Shown here one piece after another: positions 48,925-61,375 of a DNA stretch of 64,000 bases. The stretch comes from Papio anubis. Taxonomy: Eukaryota > Chordata > Mammalia > Primates > Cercopithecidae. Each line of letters begins with the position of its first letter. The stretch's first letter is position 1. The position numbers were made by a program, and so were the translations under genes. Where the stretch lies: contig NC_044978.1 in the NCBI RefSeq assembly GCF_008728515.1, positions 9,058,452 to 9,122,451 of the forward strand, written 5' to 3'. The notes beneath the pieces were generated by a model that was not told the origin of the DNA, searched no databases, and saw only the letters and a list, made by a program, of their open reading frames with translations.

Positions 48925-50388
48925 CTAAAATCTTTAGAATCTTAAATTGAAGGTTTGTATCAGAACAAGAATGATCCATTAATCTACTAATGAGCCATTA
49001 AAATTCAAAATTTATTTTAAGAGGAAACATGTTTTTTCATGCTTTCCATGCCTTTACAAAAGTGTGATTTCTCTAGAAATTTTAAAATGTGTTTTTTAGG
49101 TGTTGATTTATTTCTGTAAACAATAAACATTACATTCTCATTGTTGATACACTATTGTATTCACCCACTAGGCAGAGAAGTTGTTAGAAGAATAGGCAGT
49201 AGAATGATCTGAATTATTTGCACCAAATGTAATTAGAAAAGCTAACACAAAGATTGCACAAAGTCACCAACTAAACTTGATGCTAAACAATACTCATTAT
49301 GCAATCAAATAACATAAAAATTCCAGCAGAAGTTTAGAAAACCAAAAATATAACTGCACAAAAATTAAGTTGCATTTTGTCTCCGGGTTGAAGATGTGCA
49401 GTTGGACACTATCATAGTGGTCCTGCTTCTTAGCTTTTATTTATTTCTGCCTCGACTTTATGTTTTTTGGAAATCTTAGATAGAGCTAATGGAGATGATG
49501 AATTACTAAAGTCCACCCCTCCTTTCCCCTTCTCTACACACATACAACAAGGCACTTCTCAGTATCATCACTGCTTGCTGAATTGTAGATAGTATTTGAT
49601 GAGTAAATTAATACCACATAAAAAAGGTAGCAAACATTCACAGGTGTCTTTCACCAGTGCCTACAATATATGCTCTGTCATTCTAGCAATTGACCTTGAA
49701 TTCACTAGGGTCACACTCAAGCAGTGTAGTGAATAAAATGCTGTAACATTCTGAGCTTCAGTGAGTTCTTGACGCAGTTAATCCAGCTTGATGAATTGTA
49801 AAAACGACATAGTCCTCTATTAAGAGGCCACCTCATGCTCTGGAAACAGTTGAGCAGAGGAACACAGGGAATCTCGGTTCTAGCCAGGTGGTGTTGGTGA
49901 GTCACTTAGTAAACTTGCTGACTTTTGGCTGCACTTTCTGTAAAACAATGCTAACACAAATGCATCTCTGAACATATTAATGACATGATCTTCTTTTTTT
50001 CCTTCTTTGAATGCAACCATAAGTAAGACTAAATTAAGGCAAATTGGGTAATTCCAGATCAAGAATAGAGACATTGGGAGGAGCCCAACAAGGTCATAGT
50101 AAAAACAGGAGTCTCTGGAGGCGATGGAGAAACTGAGGCAGCAATGAATACCTGCTGGGTTGTCCACCGATGGGATCTGTTTCGGGGGGTTCCTAGACCT
50201 GGAAACTGTCACACAGCAATTTCATTCTTATTCCGCTCAATGGTACTGTGTAAAGTAGCTGAAGATTGTCCTAAGTGAGTTCCCGTCCCTCCACTATTGT
50301 CGATGATGCCTGCCTCTGAGTGGCCTGCCTGAAGCCTCGTCCCTCAAGTGCCCATTTGGTTCTGCTCCATCTGGGTCATCCGGTCCTA
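48925..50388. other. Unassigned AT-rich DNA
   Basis: No confident repeat or gene. The 110-codon minus-strand frame at 49,880-50,212 has no known motif. Confidence 0.4.
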
Positions 50389-50967
50389 GTGAGGCAGGAG
50401 AATAGGGTCTGAAGAGGAGCTAAAGCCAATTCGAGCTAATTTCCTAAAGCTAGATCAAAAGAAAGACACGAGGGACTGGAGGCAGGGAACCTCAGGCCAA
50501 TTCCTGCTGATTTCCTGAAGCTAAATCAAAGGGAAAACTCCTGGGTCGGGAGGTAGGAACCTAAGGCCAATCTGCGCTGCCTTCCTAGGGCTGGATCAAA
50601 AGGGAAAACCCCATCTCTCCACGATGGAGTAACAAAGGATCAGAGGCTACTCTCCCTACAACCCCCACCCCACCCCACGACATCTCAGATGAGAAGGGAG
50701 CTTGCTTTGCATTGGCGCAGGCCAAGCGCGGACACCCCTTCCTCCGCAGAGGGCAGCATCCAATCCGGCCTCTAATTGGCCATGGGCCAAGTCCTTTATC
50801 CACAGGAGGGGTAGCCAGTAGGGACCTCGATGGGGTACAGACACTGCAGAAAACTTCGTACCCTGGCCGCTCGCTGTGGCCTGCTCCCACCCTGTGGAGT
50901 GTTCTCTCGCTTAAATAAACCCCTACATTCACCGTTTCACTCCTCTGTGACTTAACTCCCCTTCATG
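50389..50967 (+). mobile_element. ERV1-like solo LTR with 70-bp triplication
   Basis: GC-richer than the flanks. Opens near 'tgaggcaggagaatagggtc'. Has three copies of a ~70-bp unit ('gccaat' at 50425, 50496 and 50566), CCAAT-type boxes ('catccaatccgg', 'ctaattggccatgg') and a polyadenylation signal in 'cttaaataaacccc' near 50,911. 'tccta' occurs on both sides (50384-50388, 50968-50972). Family not assigned. Frames on both strands (for example 50,585-50,932) follow the GC content and show no protein motif. Confidence 0.65.
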
Positions 50968-51090
50968 TCCTATCAAAATGGCTCCATCCCATGTGCCAAA
51001 TTCCGAGCCACAAATAAAGTTAATAAATAAATACCTTAAAAGTCCAATCCTGCTTCGGCAGTATTAATTCCTCAACAGATCATTCTTAAA
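50968..51090. other. Short unassigned spacer
   Basis: AT-rich sequence between the LTR and the next Alu. Confidence 0.4.
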
Positions 51091-51389
51091 GAGGCAAATT
51101 GCAGTGGCTCACACCTGTAATCCCAGCACTTTGGGAGGCCAAGGCGGGTGGATCATGAGGTCAGCAGTTCAAGCCCAGCCTGGCCAAGATGGTGAAAACC
51201 CATCTCTACTAAAAATACAAAAGTTAGCCGGGCATGGTGGTACACACCTGTAATCCCAGCTACTCGGGAGGTTGAGGCAGAGAATTGCTTAAACCCGGGA
51301 GGTGGAGGTTGCAGTGAGCTGAGATCGCACCACTGCACTCCAGCCTGGCAAAAGAGTGAGACTCCATCTCAGAAGAAAAAAAAAAAAAT
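51091..51389 (+). mobile_element. Alu element (full length)
   Basis: The first bases are altered ('gaggcaaattgcagtggctc'), then both monomers in order and a tail beginning 'agaagaaaa'. AluS-like. Confidence 0.93.
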
Positions 51390-53284
51390 ACTTTCAGGGA
51401 GCTTGATAAGCTAAACTCTCCTTAAGACAAAATTTTATGTCTTGAAACAGAAATTTTACCTAGTATTTACCTAGTATTTGGCAGTATATAAGTTAGAACT
51501 CAGCAAAATGTACACATTACACTTCAAGTAGCAGGTTACTATGCATTTGATATAATGCCTTGCTCACTGGGCTACAGTTAATGTTGCCTGTAACTTGTAA
51601 GCTGGTGGAACACAGCATTGCTGTGGTGGCAATGTGTTAACAGTGTCATGTCCAAAGGAATCAAATAAAGATTTTCATTTTGTGATTCTAAAAAAGAATA
51701 TAAGTCATTATTTATAAGTTAAAATTGGATGTAATCATTACATTAAAAATAAAATAACAACCTTATTGAAAATGATGTGCTGTTTTCACTTTACTGGAAT
51801 CTGGTACCATCTTGAGGTTGGAGACATGGTCTTGAGATATCTGTTCCTAAACGAACTTCAAAGCCAAGCCTCACAATTCCTGTGAATGAGCCTCCAGACC
51901 TGAGCATGGCAGGAAGTCATTCATTTTGTAACTTTTGGAAAACTGTTTGATAATTCATACATCAATACTTCCTCCGAACACCCTTACAAATCTCTTCAGA
52001 CTTATTGCACCGTCAATTCCCAATTGCCTACATAAAAGGATTGTATTAAGCATTCTTTCAATATTCTAACTACTTATTTTGCAGCATAATGAATATACCT
52101 TTATTTTTCTTTCTTGTAGAGTCTGGAAATTCTGAGGTACTTCAAAATATAACCTTAGTGTTGCAAAACCCTGCAGCCAACAGAGAAAATCAAGGCCATC
52201 CAAAGCTATGCTATAATGTTTCTTATTTCAGAGCCAGGAAAATATATAGAAAATTACTTCCATTTCATTCAACTTTACATTGCATCATTGTCTTCACAAA
52301 TGTTGCTATGTGTTCTTTTATATATAGTAATTGATATTTGTAATATTCTCAACATTATAAAAGCATGCATTCTACCTTGATAGAAATTAAATTTTAGTTC
52401 CATAAAATTAGTACATTTTTCATTAAATTGCACAGTAAAGGTCAATCTTTGTATTTCATTAGGATAACACAGCCTTGAAATGAGTCAGAGCAGGTGCAAA
52501 AGAAAAGAAAGCACAATTCATGAATATATGACAGGAGACCAATAATTCTAATTAATTTGGGGAAGAATGCAGCCAGATTATATTTATGGAAGACTTAAAT
52601 CTTTTAAAGGCTAGCAAATAGATGGCAAAGGTCATCCAATCAATGTAGATTAATAATGAAAGTCCTTAGAAAAAGCCAAAACGTGACAAGTGAGAGGGTG
52701 GTCATGTCTTTCAATTTGGGGGACTTAAATATTGAAAAGTCGGTTGTTTGGGCTTTACATTCAAATGACTACTGAAATAGAGAGAGATGAAAGAAAATCT
52801 AGGGGTGCCTCTATGTCGCATGCCAGAATTCCTCACAACCTAAACTCTTCTCTACGGATGAAAATACATATTCTGTTTATACATTATCTTATCACATTCC
52901 CTACACACCCGGTAAGAACATCACAAAAAGCAAAAGAGTCATAGTGCTTGTATTCAGTCTCCTGGCCCCCGGATGTTAGCTGGGGCCAGTGTGGTTGTAA
53001 ACTGAAACCTGGGCTGTGTGTCAGAGACTCTTGCCACTTCCACGTTGTCTCTGCCTCCCTATCTGATAATGATTGATGCATGAGTTTAAGAAAGAAGCTT
53101 ATTGATTTATAGAGACGTATGGTTTACAGACATATCAAAGATGTTCTGATAGGATCCATCCCCAAAGTAATGAGATAAAACGGATTAGCATAGGTCATAA
53201 TGTAGATTAAGCCATAGAGCATTAGATTTCAGAGTACACTTGAGTTCTTTCCATTCTGTCACTAGGGGGCACTGTGAGCATGGA
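51390..53284. other. Unassigned AT-rich DNA
   Basis: No confident repeat or gene. A CTCF-like motif lies at 53,259-53,272, at its right edge. Confidence 0.4.
53259..53272 (+). promoter_or_regulatory. CTCF-like motif (forward)
   Basis: 'tcactagggggcac' fits the CTCF core CCASYAGRKGGCRS at all but the first position. Binding is inferred from the motif only. Confidence 0.45.
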
Positions 53285-53772
53285 TGAAGCCACGTGCCCT
53301 GCATAACCAAATAGAAAAAAACTCCCTAAGGGAATTTGCGATGCCTCTTTTCATCCAACATTACGCGTTTTTTAATAACATAGAAATTGACCCTCCCTAT
53401 CTTAAAACCCGTACCTTACATTTGTCTCATCTGAGTACCTTTTCTCAAGAAACCAACTTTCAGGCAAGGGACTGAAACTCACCAGGTCACTACATCCAGA
53501 AAATGAGATGCCGGGCCCCTCATCCATCTTGGTTACTTCCTTACTCCTCCCTAATTGATTTTTTCCCTGCAGGTAGCTACATTCCTTCCCTGATATATAA
53601 CCCCCCTCAATTTTAGTTGGTTGAGGAGACAGATTTGAGACTTATCTCCTGTCTCTTTGGCTGCAGCACCTGAATAAAGTCTTCTTCCCTGGCAATCTTC
53701 CTTCTCTTAGTGATTGGCTTTCTTTGTGGCAAGCAAGGAGACCTAGACCGAACCCCTAGCGTCTTGGTAACA
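53285..53772 (+). mobile_element. ERV LTR (family unassigned)
   Basis: LTR-like order: 'aactcaccaggtcactacat', 'tgatatataacccccctcaa' as a TATA-like region, 'gtctctttggctgcagcacc', polyadenylation signal in 'cctgaataaagtcttcttcc', and an end near 'gcgtcttggtaaca'. The left limit is not visible. Solo as far as I can see. Confidence 0.6.
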
Positions 53773-53897
53773 CCAGTTTCTCTAGAAAATATTAGAGTAA
53801 GACTGCATAGGCAGCCAAATATGGAAGAAAGTTTAGATACGATATATGCAAAAGAGTTTGGTCAGATAATGTTTATCTACTAGGGCTTGGATTTTCA

Positions 53898-53983
53898 TTT
53901 TTTTTTTTTTTTTTTTTTTTTTTTAGTACAAAGAAAGTGATGAGAAGCAGGAAATAATTTTATTGTTTTTTTTTTTTTTTTTT
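53898..53983. repeat. Two long poly-T tracts
   Basis: T27 at 53898-53924 and T18 at 53966-53983, separated by 41 bases of non-Alu sequence. Confidence 0.9.
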
Positions 53984-54742
53984 GGTCCAAATTGCAGACA
54001 CTGCACTTTGTGTGTCAAAGAAGGTGATAAAGACATCCCGGAATGTGGCAGTCTGCCAAAAATATACGAAACAGGATACCACAAGCTTCTCTACATAGAA
54101 ATCCAAGAGACTACATCAGTCCTTAATAAACTAGGATATTTCTAGGGAACACTCTATATTATTTGCATAAATTATTCCAAACTAAAATTATAACACTAAA
54201 AGTGCACTCTTCTCTGCATCATTGTTTCTGGAAAGTCTACTGTAGAAAATATTTTAAATAAACACATTCGATAATTCACACAGTGACGCCCTTGATAGTA
54301 CTCCAAGCTTTGAATTATATATGCTCATTTATTCTTTTTTAAATAATTCAAGAGACAGATCAAAGCTTTACTTTTGTGAGTTTAGAATAATATTTTTTAA
54401 ACTACATCTCTCAAAAATAAAAATATTTTTCATGTGCTCATAAAAACATTTTCATACTGAGCATTTTAAATAAAAAATAATTAGTGGAAGATCAGCATGG
54501 TACTTGTAATATTTTGTTGAAAATGTATTCAAGTGTTTTCTTTGAAAATAAAAGCAAACATAAGTGGAAATTTCACAGAACTTGATGTACAGAGTAAATC
54601 ATTTAAGTACAGATATGCTTGTCCTTTGAATAAAGGAGACATGGATATTAGGATGCACGAGGGGCTTGGAAACCTAACACTGAAGCCAGAAGCCCTGTTA
54701 CTGAGAAGTTGGCAAATGAGTAACCATAAGTACGTGACTACA

Positions 54743-54756
54743 CTGCCACCTAGTGG
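54743..54756 (-). promoter_or_regulatory. CTCF-like motif (reverse)
   Basis: 'ctgccacctagtgg' is, on the minus strand, 'ccactaggtggcag', an exact fit to the CTCF core CCASYAGRKGGCRS. It points towards the forward motif 1.5 kb to its left. Binding is inferred only. Confidence 0.5.
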
Positions 54757-57700
54757 TACAAAGAATCAACCTTCTAGTAAGGATGGATGACAACAATTCA
54801 GAGGCAATTTTATCAACCAATTTTTTTGTGCGTGAAAGTTAAAAACAAAACAAAACATACACCAGGTGGCTTGAAAGAGACTAATAAGAGCAGTTATTCC
54901 TCTTTTATTATGTATTATTTCTCCAAAGCTTCATGATTCTCATTGATAAAAACCTCAGGTGTCTGCAGAAAAGCTCTGCAAATTCAGCACCCCAGGCAGG
55001 TATGAAGGAAAACAAGCTTCAAGTGTCTTTGAATAGAAATAGTATTTTCTTACTGCTTGAAAGAAGTCTATCTTTTGAAAAGTCTGCTTAGGATTTGAAT
55101 CTCTGTTTTCCTTTTCTAGTTGGAAACCAAAGACAAAAACAAAAAACCCTTGGAGATTGTTCCAAATGCATCCTTCTTGCCCTCAACTGCCAGCCTTCTT
55201 AGGAATTAAATAGTCCTACTTGTGATCATTCCAGGATTCAGACTTCTAATATTGACATCTCTGTTACAGGCGACAACGATGCCAGATTGTGTTTGCAAAT
55301 TAAGGTTATTTTAAAGGCCTGGGGAAACAGAAAATGCCTTGCCAGGGATCAAATTCTTCTTTGAGAGAGGGTTAAAAGAACCATTGCTATTTACTCATTG
55401 TGGATTTGTTTTGCAGGGGCATTGTTATTATCGCAGGCATCAAACCGTAGAGGGGAAAAAGCTGCAAACAAAATATCAAGGGAAATAACGACCATACAAA
55501 ATAAATAGCAGCACAAACAAAGTTCACAATGCCTCATATGAACTTAGGGAAAACACGGTCATGCATCCCACTTCCTGAATGTGTTTTCAGTGGACACAAG
55601 GGCCATTCTTTCTTCTACAGCAAACAAAATTATTCCCTTCACCAGCAGTTGCCAGACTGACCAAGAATATAATATTCAAGTTCAGGAAGAGGTTACTGAT
55701 GTGTCCGTATTTAAGGGGAAGAGAAACATCTAATCTAAAACTTTGCATAGAATTTCTCCTAGGTAGCATAGTACATATTTTAGCTCTCATTTTTGTTTCC
55801 AGACATTGATTGCACTCCACATAAAACCTCTTTAGCCCCCCAGGAAGACACTCTGGTGGAAAGTCCATTTACAGTCATTTAATGTAATACCTAATTTTTC
55901 TGGTGAGGTAGCAAAACCACAGAAGAGAAGGGAGCACCGCTAGGCAGAGATGATCTAGAGTCTAATTCTCTTACGCCCTGGCAACTCAATTTTCACTGCA
56001 TCCTATAGCCTCTCTGTAGAAGTCAAGTGTATTTTACAGTTTTCTAAGGAATGATTGATAACCTCAACAGTCTGAAATTAAACCGCACAGCACACAGTGG
56101 AAGATGGTATTTTAAAGTACCTGGAAGCTTTAGTATTCAGTATTACACGACACTATTTTAATAAATATAAAAGCAATGTTTATTCACTTTAAAGTCACGA
56201 CATCTATGAAGTTAAAGGTTTGCACAGCGATGAGCAATTAGTTAAATATCACACATGGAAGCAAAACAGCAATTTGTAGACTTCTGTTGCTCAGTGCCTT
56301 AATTACTTATATTGCAACTTGTTTCAGACCACTAAAGACAGGGCTATCGAAAAATCCCCAGGCAATTAAGGACAAAGCGTGCTCAGACATGAACGGCTCC
56401 TGAAGAAATAAATGGAAAGATCAGGTTTTATCTATAATGTTATTAGGTAGATAAATCACTGGGAAGAATAAACCTGTGGAAAAAAAAAAAAAAGCACAAA
56501 CTAAGATTAGCCTTTAGAAATCTCCTTGGAGATTATGCAATTCTCCCCCATGAAATCAATATCAGTTCAATTGAAGATAAATTACAAGAGAAATAAAAAG
56601 AAGACACTACATGAGAAGTAATAATAGCATTGTTTCCTTCACTGCATAGTAAGATCTCATCACAAAGCAGAGGAGAGTCAGGGGGATCAGGTTATATTTG
56701 CTGGCTATTTTCTCACGATGTGACTCGGCTGTGGGGGACATTGTTGTCAGAATGCCTTGTTGGCACTGAATTGAGGGTTTAGTTTGTTTATTTAAACACA
56801 TCTTTAAATTTTCCATAGCTAAAAAGAGAACTAGTATTTTGATCTGTTTTCTTCCGTTGAAATATTTAGACCACGTATTATTAATATAGAACATTGATAG
56901 AATAAACTTTATTTAAAAATAAACCATCAAACCAATAGCCCACGACTCTATCTACCAATGAAATGGAATCTAATGAACATGAACACATAAAATAACACTT
57001 CTGCATAATACATTTATTTCTTGTGACATGAAACAATTTGGAAATGAGATTTAGATGACGTGTACTTTAGTAGGCTGTGATTACGATAAAACCACATTTT
57101 ATAGTGTAAGGCTAGCATTAATTGATCTCGGAGACTACTTCTTTTATAGATATTGTATGGCATATACTATGTTATTATTACAGTCTGTTAAACTGTAAAT
57201 CCTTCTGAACAGGTCCTCCAAGCGCAGTATTCTAAACTAAGAAAATGGCTGCCAAGCAACTTTTGACATGAGCAGTGAAAATTATTTATATTGCATTTGG
57301 TCACATGTGTTTTTTAAGGATGAAAAACACAAACTAAAATCGTGGACATGAGAAATCATGTTAGGAAAGTTTTAACGTTATCTGCGGAGATGGCACAATA
57401 AATGCATTTCCTATTTTCTTTTAATATATGTAAATTAAATAAAATCATGGAAATATATATTAGTATTGAGAGTGGCCTTAGAGTCTATTTCATAACTATT
57501 TTTAAAATGAGGACATGGAGGCAGGAGGAACATTTATCATAACATTTCTACAGAAATTCAATGTGTCTAGCTCTACTCCTTGGAGTCACAGTCTGGGAGA
57601 AATGCTTCATCTGGATTGATGATGAACTTGCAAAAGAAAGCCAAGATGTAACATTTCTGAAACAATTTCTTAATTCTCTAGTGTTGGAGATTAGTTAGAT

Positions 57701-58513
57701 CAATACTGCAAGAAGGTGTTAGATGAGGATGTGAGGGACTCATCTAATGTATACTACATGGACATTTTTAAAACATGAACTCAAGATGAGAGCCTTCCGA
57801 ACGGAGAATAGAACACACAAGTACAGAGCTGGATTGAAAGAAGAATGGATCAAATATGTAGAAGACGGGACTTTTGGCTTTAGACCTCATAAAAGTGATC
57901 CTATACTTAGAAGATAATTAATGGACCCTAAAAAGAGAAAGCGCTGATGGGGCAATGGTCAAGCTATGCCAGTGTTTTCAGTGTGGAGGCTGAGCAGGTG
58001 CTCTTTTTGCATGAGGGTGGCCTGCAGTTGAGAACCAATATTCTTTGTTGATGAAAACAAGTATATACCTTTTGAACCAAATACTGGCTAATGCAATTTT
58101 TTTAATCATTAGCACTAACTATTGCATAATTTAAGCAATGACATGATAATATTTATGACTTCTGCTTATAATGTATATCATTATATCATTGATATGGTCA
58201 TTATAGCACCATATCATTGCTTTCTATGCGTAAGTCAGATAATACATTTGAGGAATATAATCATACTATATAACAAGCCATAAAAGTGAAACAAAGAGGG
58301 GCAATTTATATATGGAATTCATGTACATGAGTATAAAGGTAAGAGCAAAGAAGAGCTAGTGGTGCTTCTGTGGGCTTAGCATTTTTTTTTTAAGATGCTC
58401 AGTATTAGAACAAGAGAAACATCACCAACAACACCTTTCCTTTTGTGAAAGCAAAATATGATTCATTAAGTAATGGGAAAAATACTTAAAAGTTAAGCAT
58501 TGAAAGTCAAATA

Positions 58514-58813
58514 GGCTGGGTGCAGTGATTCACACCTGTAATCCCAGCACTTTGGGAGGCCGAGGCGGGCAGATCACCTGAGGTCAGGCTTTCGAGACCA
58601 GCCTGGCCGACATGGTGAAACACCGCCTCTACCAAAAATACAAAAATTAGCCAGGTGTGGTGGCACGCACCTGTAATTCCAGCTACTCAGGAGGCTGAGG
58701 CAGGAGAATCACTTGAACCTAGGAGGTGGAGTTTGCAGTGAGCTGAGATCATGCCATTGCACTCCAGCCTGGGCAACAGAGCTGACTCCGTCTCAAAAAA
58801 AAAAAAAAAAAAA
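58514..58813 (+). mobile_element. Alu element (full length)
   Basis: 'ggctgggtgcagtgattcac' start, both monomers, A tail to 58813. AluS-like text. Confidence 0.95.
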
Positions 58814-59469
58814 TCTAATAAAATACACAGAATCAGGAAGTGGGAAATGGCTCATGGGGGTAGAGAAATATATTTGGTGTTTATGCCAGAGGGAGTCACC
58901 TTCAAACAAGGATAGAACCATAAAAGAAGAAGAGGGAAGGTAAATTAGAAGGGTTTCCAGACTTTCAATGATACTGCAGTCTGATATTTATTAAAAATTC
59001 AGGAAGCATAGAACTAAAGAGCTATGGGATACAATTTGACAAACACTACATCATTCTTCAAACACAATATCAAGCTTGTCTAATCTGTGTGGCCCAAGAC
59101 AATCCTTCTTCTTCCAGTGTGACTCAGGGAAACCAAAAAATTGGATACCCCTGAACTATATATATCTAGTATTAGATTTTCTAGAACTTCTGGTTGAACC
59201 CAAGAATGGTATTGTTCCTGTGAGGAGGTCACTCAAATGGTAGGCTGGAATTTCTGAACCAATGGATTCCGCACATGAGAAATCTCTAAGTAATTGCTCA
59301 GGTTTGAAAATACTTTCTGAATACTCCTGAAAAGATGACCAAAATTGAGAAACCAGCACCGATGTCCAGGTTTGTGTAGAACACATTAACAATCCAATCT
59401 TGCATGGAGAAAATTTCCTGTCAATTAGGCACATCAGTAGCGTTCTTGGTAAAGGTCGTTACTCTATGT
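58814..59469. other. Unassigned DNA around a small DNA-transposon relic
   Basis: Except for the hAT-like element below, nothing recognised. Confidence 0.4.
59071..59153. mobile_element. Small hAT-type non-autonomous element (MER30-like)
   Basis: 'caagcttgtctaatctgtgt' at one end and, on the opposite strand, 'caggggtatccaattttttg' at the other are typical ends of MER-type hAT elements. The middle 'gtggcccaagacaat' also fits. Only about 83 bp remains, so most of the interior is lost. Flanking 8-mers are only loosely alike. Confidence 0.5.
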
Positions 59470-60174
59470 TCATTGCTCAGGAATTTGGGCTTCATCCTCA
59501 CACATTCTTTCCTGACCCTCATCCGACCAATTAGTAAATCTCGCTAATCTTACCATCTTGATATGTCTGGACTCTGTCCACGTGGCCCAGTGCCAAACAC
59601 CAATGCTTCCACTTCATCCCTATGAGGCCTTGCATTGACTCTTACACCAGCCTCCTAACCAATTATCTTGAAACATCTCTAATCTAATCTTTAGAGTCAG
59701 AAGGATGTATTTAAAACACAAATCTCATTCCCTTTTTACCCCAAAGATCACTTCCCTTTGTCCCTCAGGAAAAAACTCTATCTGTGCTAGAGCTTGTCTG
59801 ACCTTGTCTGATGTGGCTCCGGCTTGTCTGCCCGGCAACATCTACGTCAATTTTCTGCTCCCCTTTCAACACGCCACGCACAGTGCTCTTACTTTCATTT
59901 CCTGAAACATCCCACTTCCCAGGTCACAGATTCAGTTCTCGCTGCTCCTTCTCATTTCCTGTTCTCCAACACTGAGTTCTTTTCAATCGCTTCCTGAGTG
60001 AAGTTAAACATCACTTGTCCTACAGACGTTTGCCTGTATCCAAACAACTAAACCATTCCTGCAGTCATGCAGAAAATGCCATATGCTATATTTCTTCATT
60101 GTCTTCATAATGTTTGTAATTGCTCAAACCTATATTCTCTCATTCCTTACAGACTCCTTAAAAAAAGAGCCCGA
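59470..60174 (+). mobile_element. L2 LINE 3' region (left part, split by Alu)
   Basis: Follows L2 for several hundred bases: 'cttcatcctcacacattctt', 'gaccaattagtaaatctcgc', 'caccagcctcctaaccaatt', 'gatgtatttaaaacacaaat', 'gtctgatgtggctccggctt', 'catcccacttcccaggtcac'. It continues after the Alu at 60,486. Reading frames are destroyed. Confidence 0.75.
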
Positions 60175-60485
60175 GGCCAGGCGTGGTGACTCACGCTTGT
60201 AATCCCAGAACTTTGGGAGGCTGAGGGGGACGGATCACCTAGGTCAAGAGATGGAGACCAGCCTGACCAACATGGCCAAAGCCCGACTCCACTAAAAATA
60301 CAAACATTAGCCGGGCGTGGTGATGCGCACCTGAAATTCCAGCCACGCGGAGGCTGAGGCAGGAGAATCGCTTGAATCCGGGCGGCAGAGTTTGCAGTGA
60401 GCCGAGATTGCGCCACTGCACTCCAGCCTGGCGACAGAGCAAGATTCTACCTCAAAAGAAATAATAAAATAAAATAAAATAAAAT
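60175..60485 (+). mobile_element. Alu element inserted in L2
   Basis: 'ggccaggcgtggtgactcac' start, both monomers, (AAAAT)n tail. Flanked by 'aaaaagagcccgag' (60162-60175) and 'aaaaagagcctgag' (60486-60499), one base different. Confidence 0.95.
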
Positions 60486-60572
60486 AAAAAGAGCCTGAGT
60501 CTGTGTTCTGAACTCATGTATCTCTCACACTGATATTTGCTGGTCCAGAGAAGGTGCTTAATAAATGGTTCT
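60486..60572 (+). mobile_element. L2 LINE 3' end (right part)
   Basis: 'gctggtccagagaaggtgct' and 'taataaatggttcttaaata' are the L2 terminus, continuing the copy left of the Alu. Confidence 0.7.
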
Positions 60573-61174
60573 TAAATAGGTGTAAGATTATTAATAACAA
60601 AATATGTAATATTGTTCAATTAAACATTTTAAAGTGATAGTTATCTCTCGCCCACTTCCTCATAAGAGAAAACAAGCCACTACAATACTAAGCATTGAAG
60701 GGTAAAGCTTAGCGGCATTGGTGGGATGACTTATATAAAGTTGCTTGGGATATATTCAGTGTATGATAATGTTGACAATACTGCAATGACTGACAATACT
60801 GACAATACATGACAACACTGATACTAGAAGACAATATTACAATACATGACAGACAGTCAACCCTGGCACTTTTCACTGTTGGTGGATTACCTCCCATGTC
60901 CAAAATAATATTGTTTTGCAATGTGAATTGTTGTTGAGGGGATTAATGACATGATGCATAGCAAGCTCATAATAGAACTACGAATCAAGCTTATCTGATT
61001 CCCACATGTTGGAGAAGGTCACTAAGCTATTGAGCAAATCCAGTCAATACCAAAACCATCATCTGTATTCCAGTCATAATTTGAGACTTCACAATGGTGT
61101 CAGGAATTCTGTGTAAATATCAAGAATATATTGACATTGAGAAAAGAGATGAAGTGACTGATACGAAAGAAACC
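60573..61174. other. Unassigned DNA with a degenerate minisatellite
   Basis: Holds the 'tgacaatac' repeat below. No gene. Confidence 0.4.
60772..60858. repeat. Degenerate 'TGACAATAC' minisatellite
   Basis: Variants of 'tgacaatac' recur with spacing of about 9-16 bases ('ttgacaata', 'tgacaatactgacaatac', 'tgacaacac', 'gacaatat'). Confidence 0.75.
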
Positions 61175-61375
61175 CTCTCACCCCCTTACTTTATTTCCTT
61201 ACTCTGTTTTACATTTCCTTATAGTACTTAATATTTGTTTATTTCCTGATTTTGTCTATCACCACAGTGAAGGTAATTTTAATGACAGCTTATTTAATTC
61301 TGCATCCGTGGTTCCATGAAAAGTGCTTGGCACAAAATAGGAACTAAATAAGGCGGCAGTGAATGAGTACATGAG
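61175..61375 (+). mobile_element. L2 LINE 3' end
   Basis: 'tacatttccttatagtactt', 'aatatttgtttatttcctga', 'agtgcttggcacaaaatagg' and 'aactaaataaggcggcagtg' match the L2 3' end in order. Confidence 0.72.

Larger units (their letters stand above)
53773..58513. other. Long nearly repeat-free tract
   Basis: Apart from two T tracts (53,898-53,924 and 53,966-53,983), an A run near 56,480 and a possible worn MIR near 57,465-57,600, I recognise no interspersed repeat. No coding frame of note. A second CTCF-like motif lies within it. Confidence 0.5.

Noticed and set aside
60772..60858. CRISPR-like array
   Set aside because: Units are short, degenerate and lack unique spacers. The host is a primate genome.
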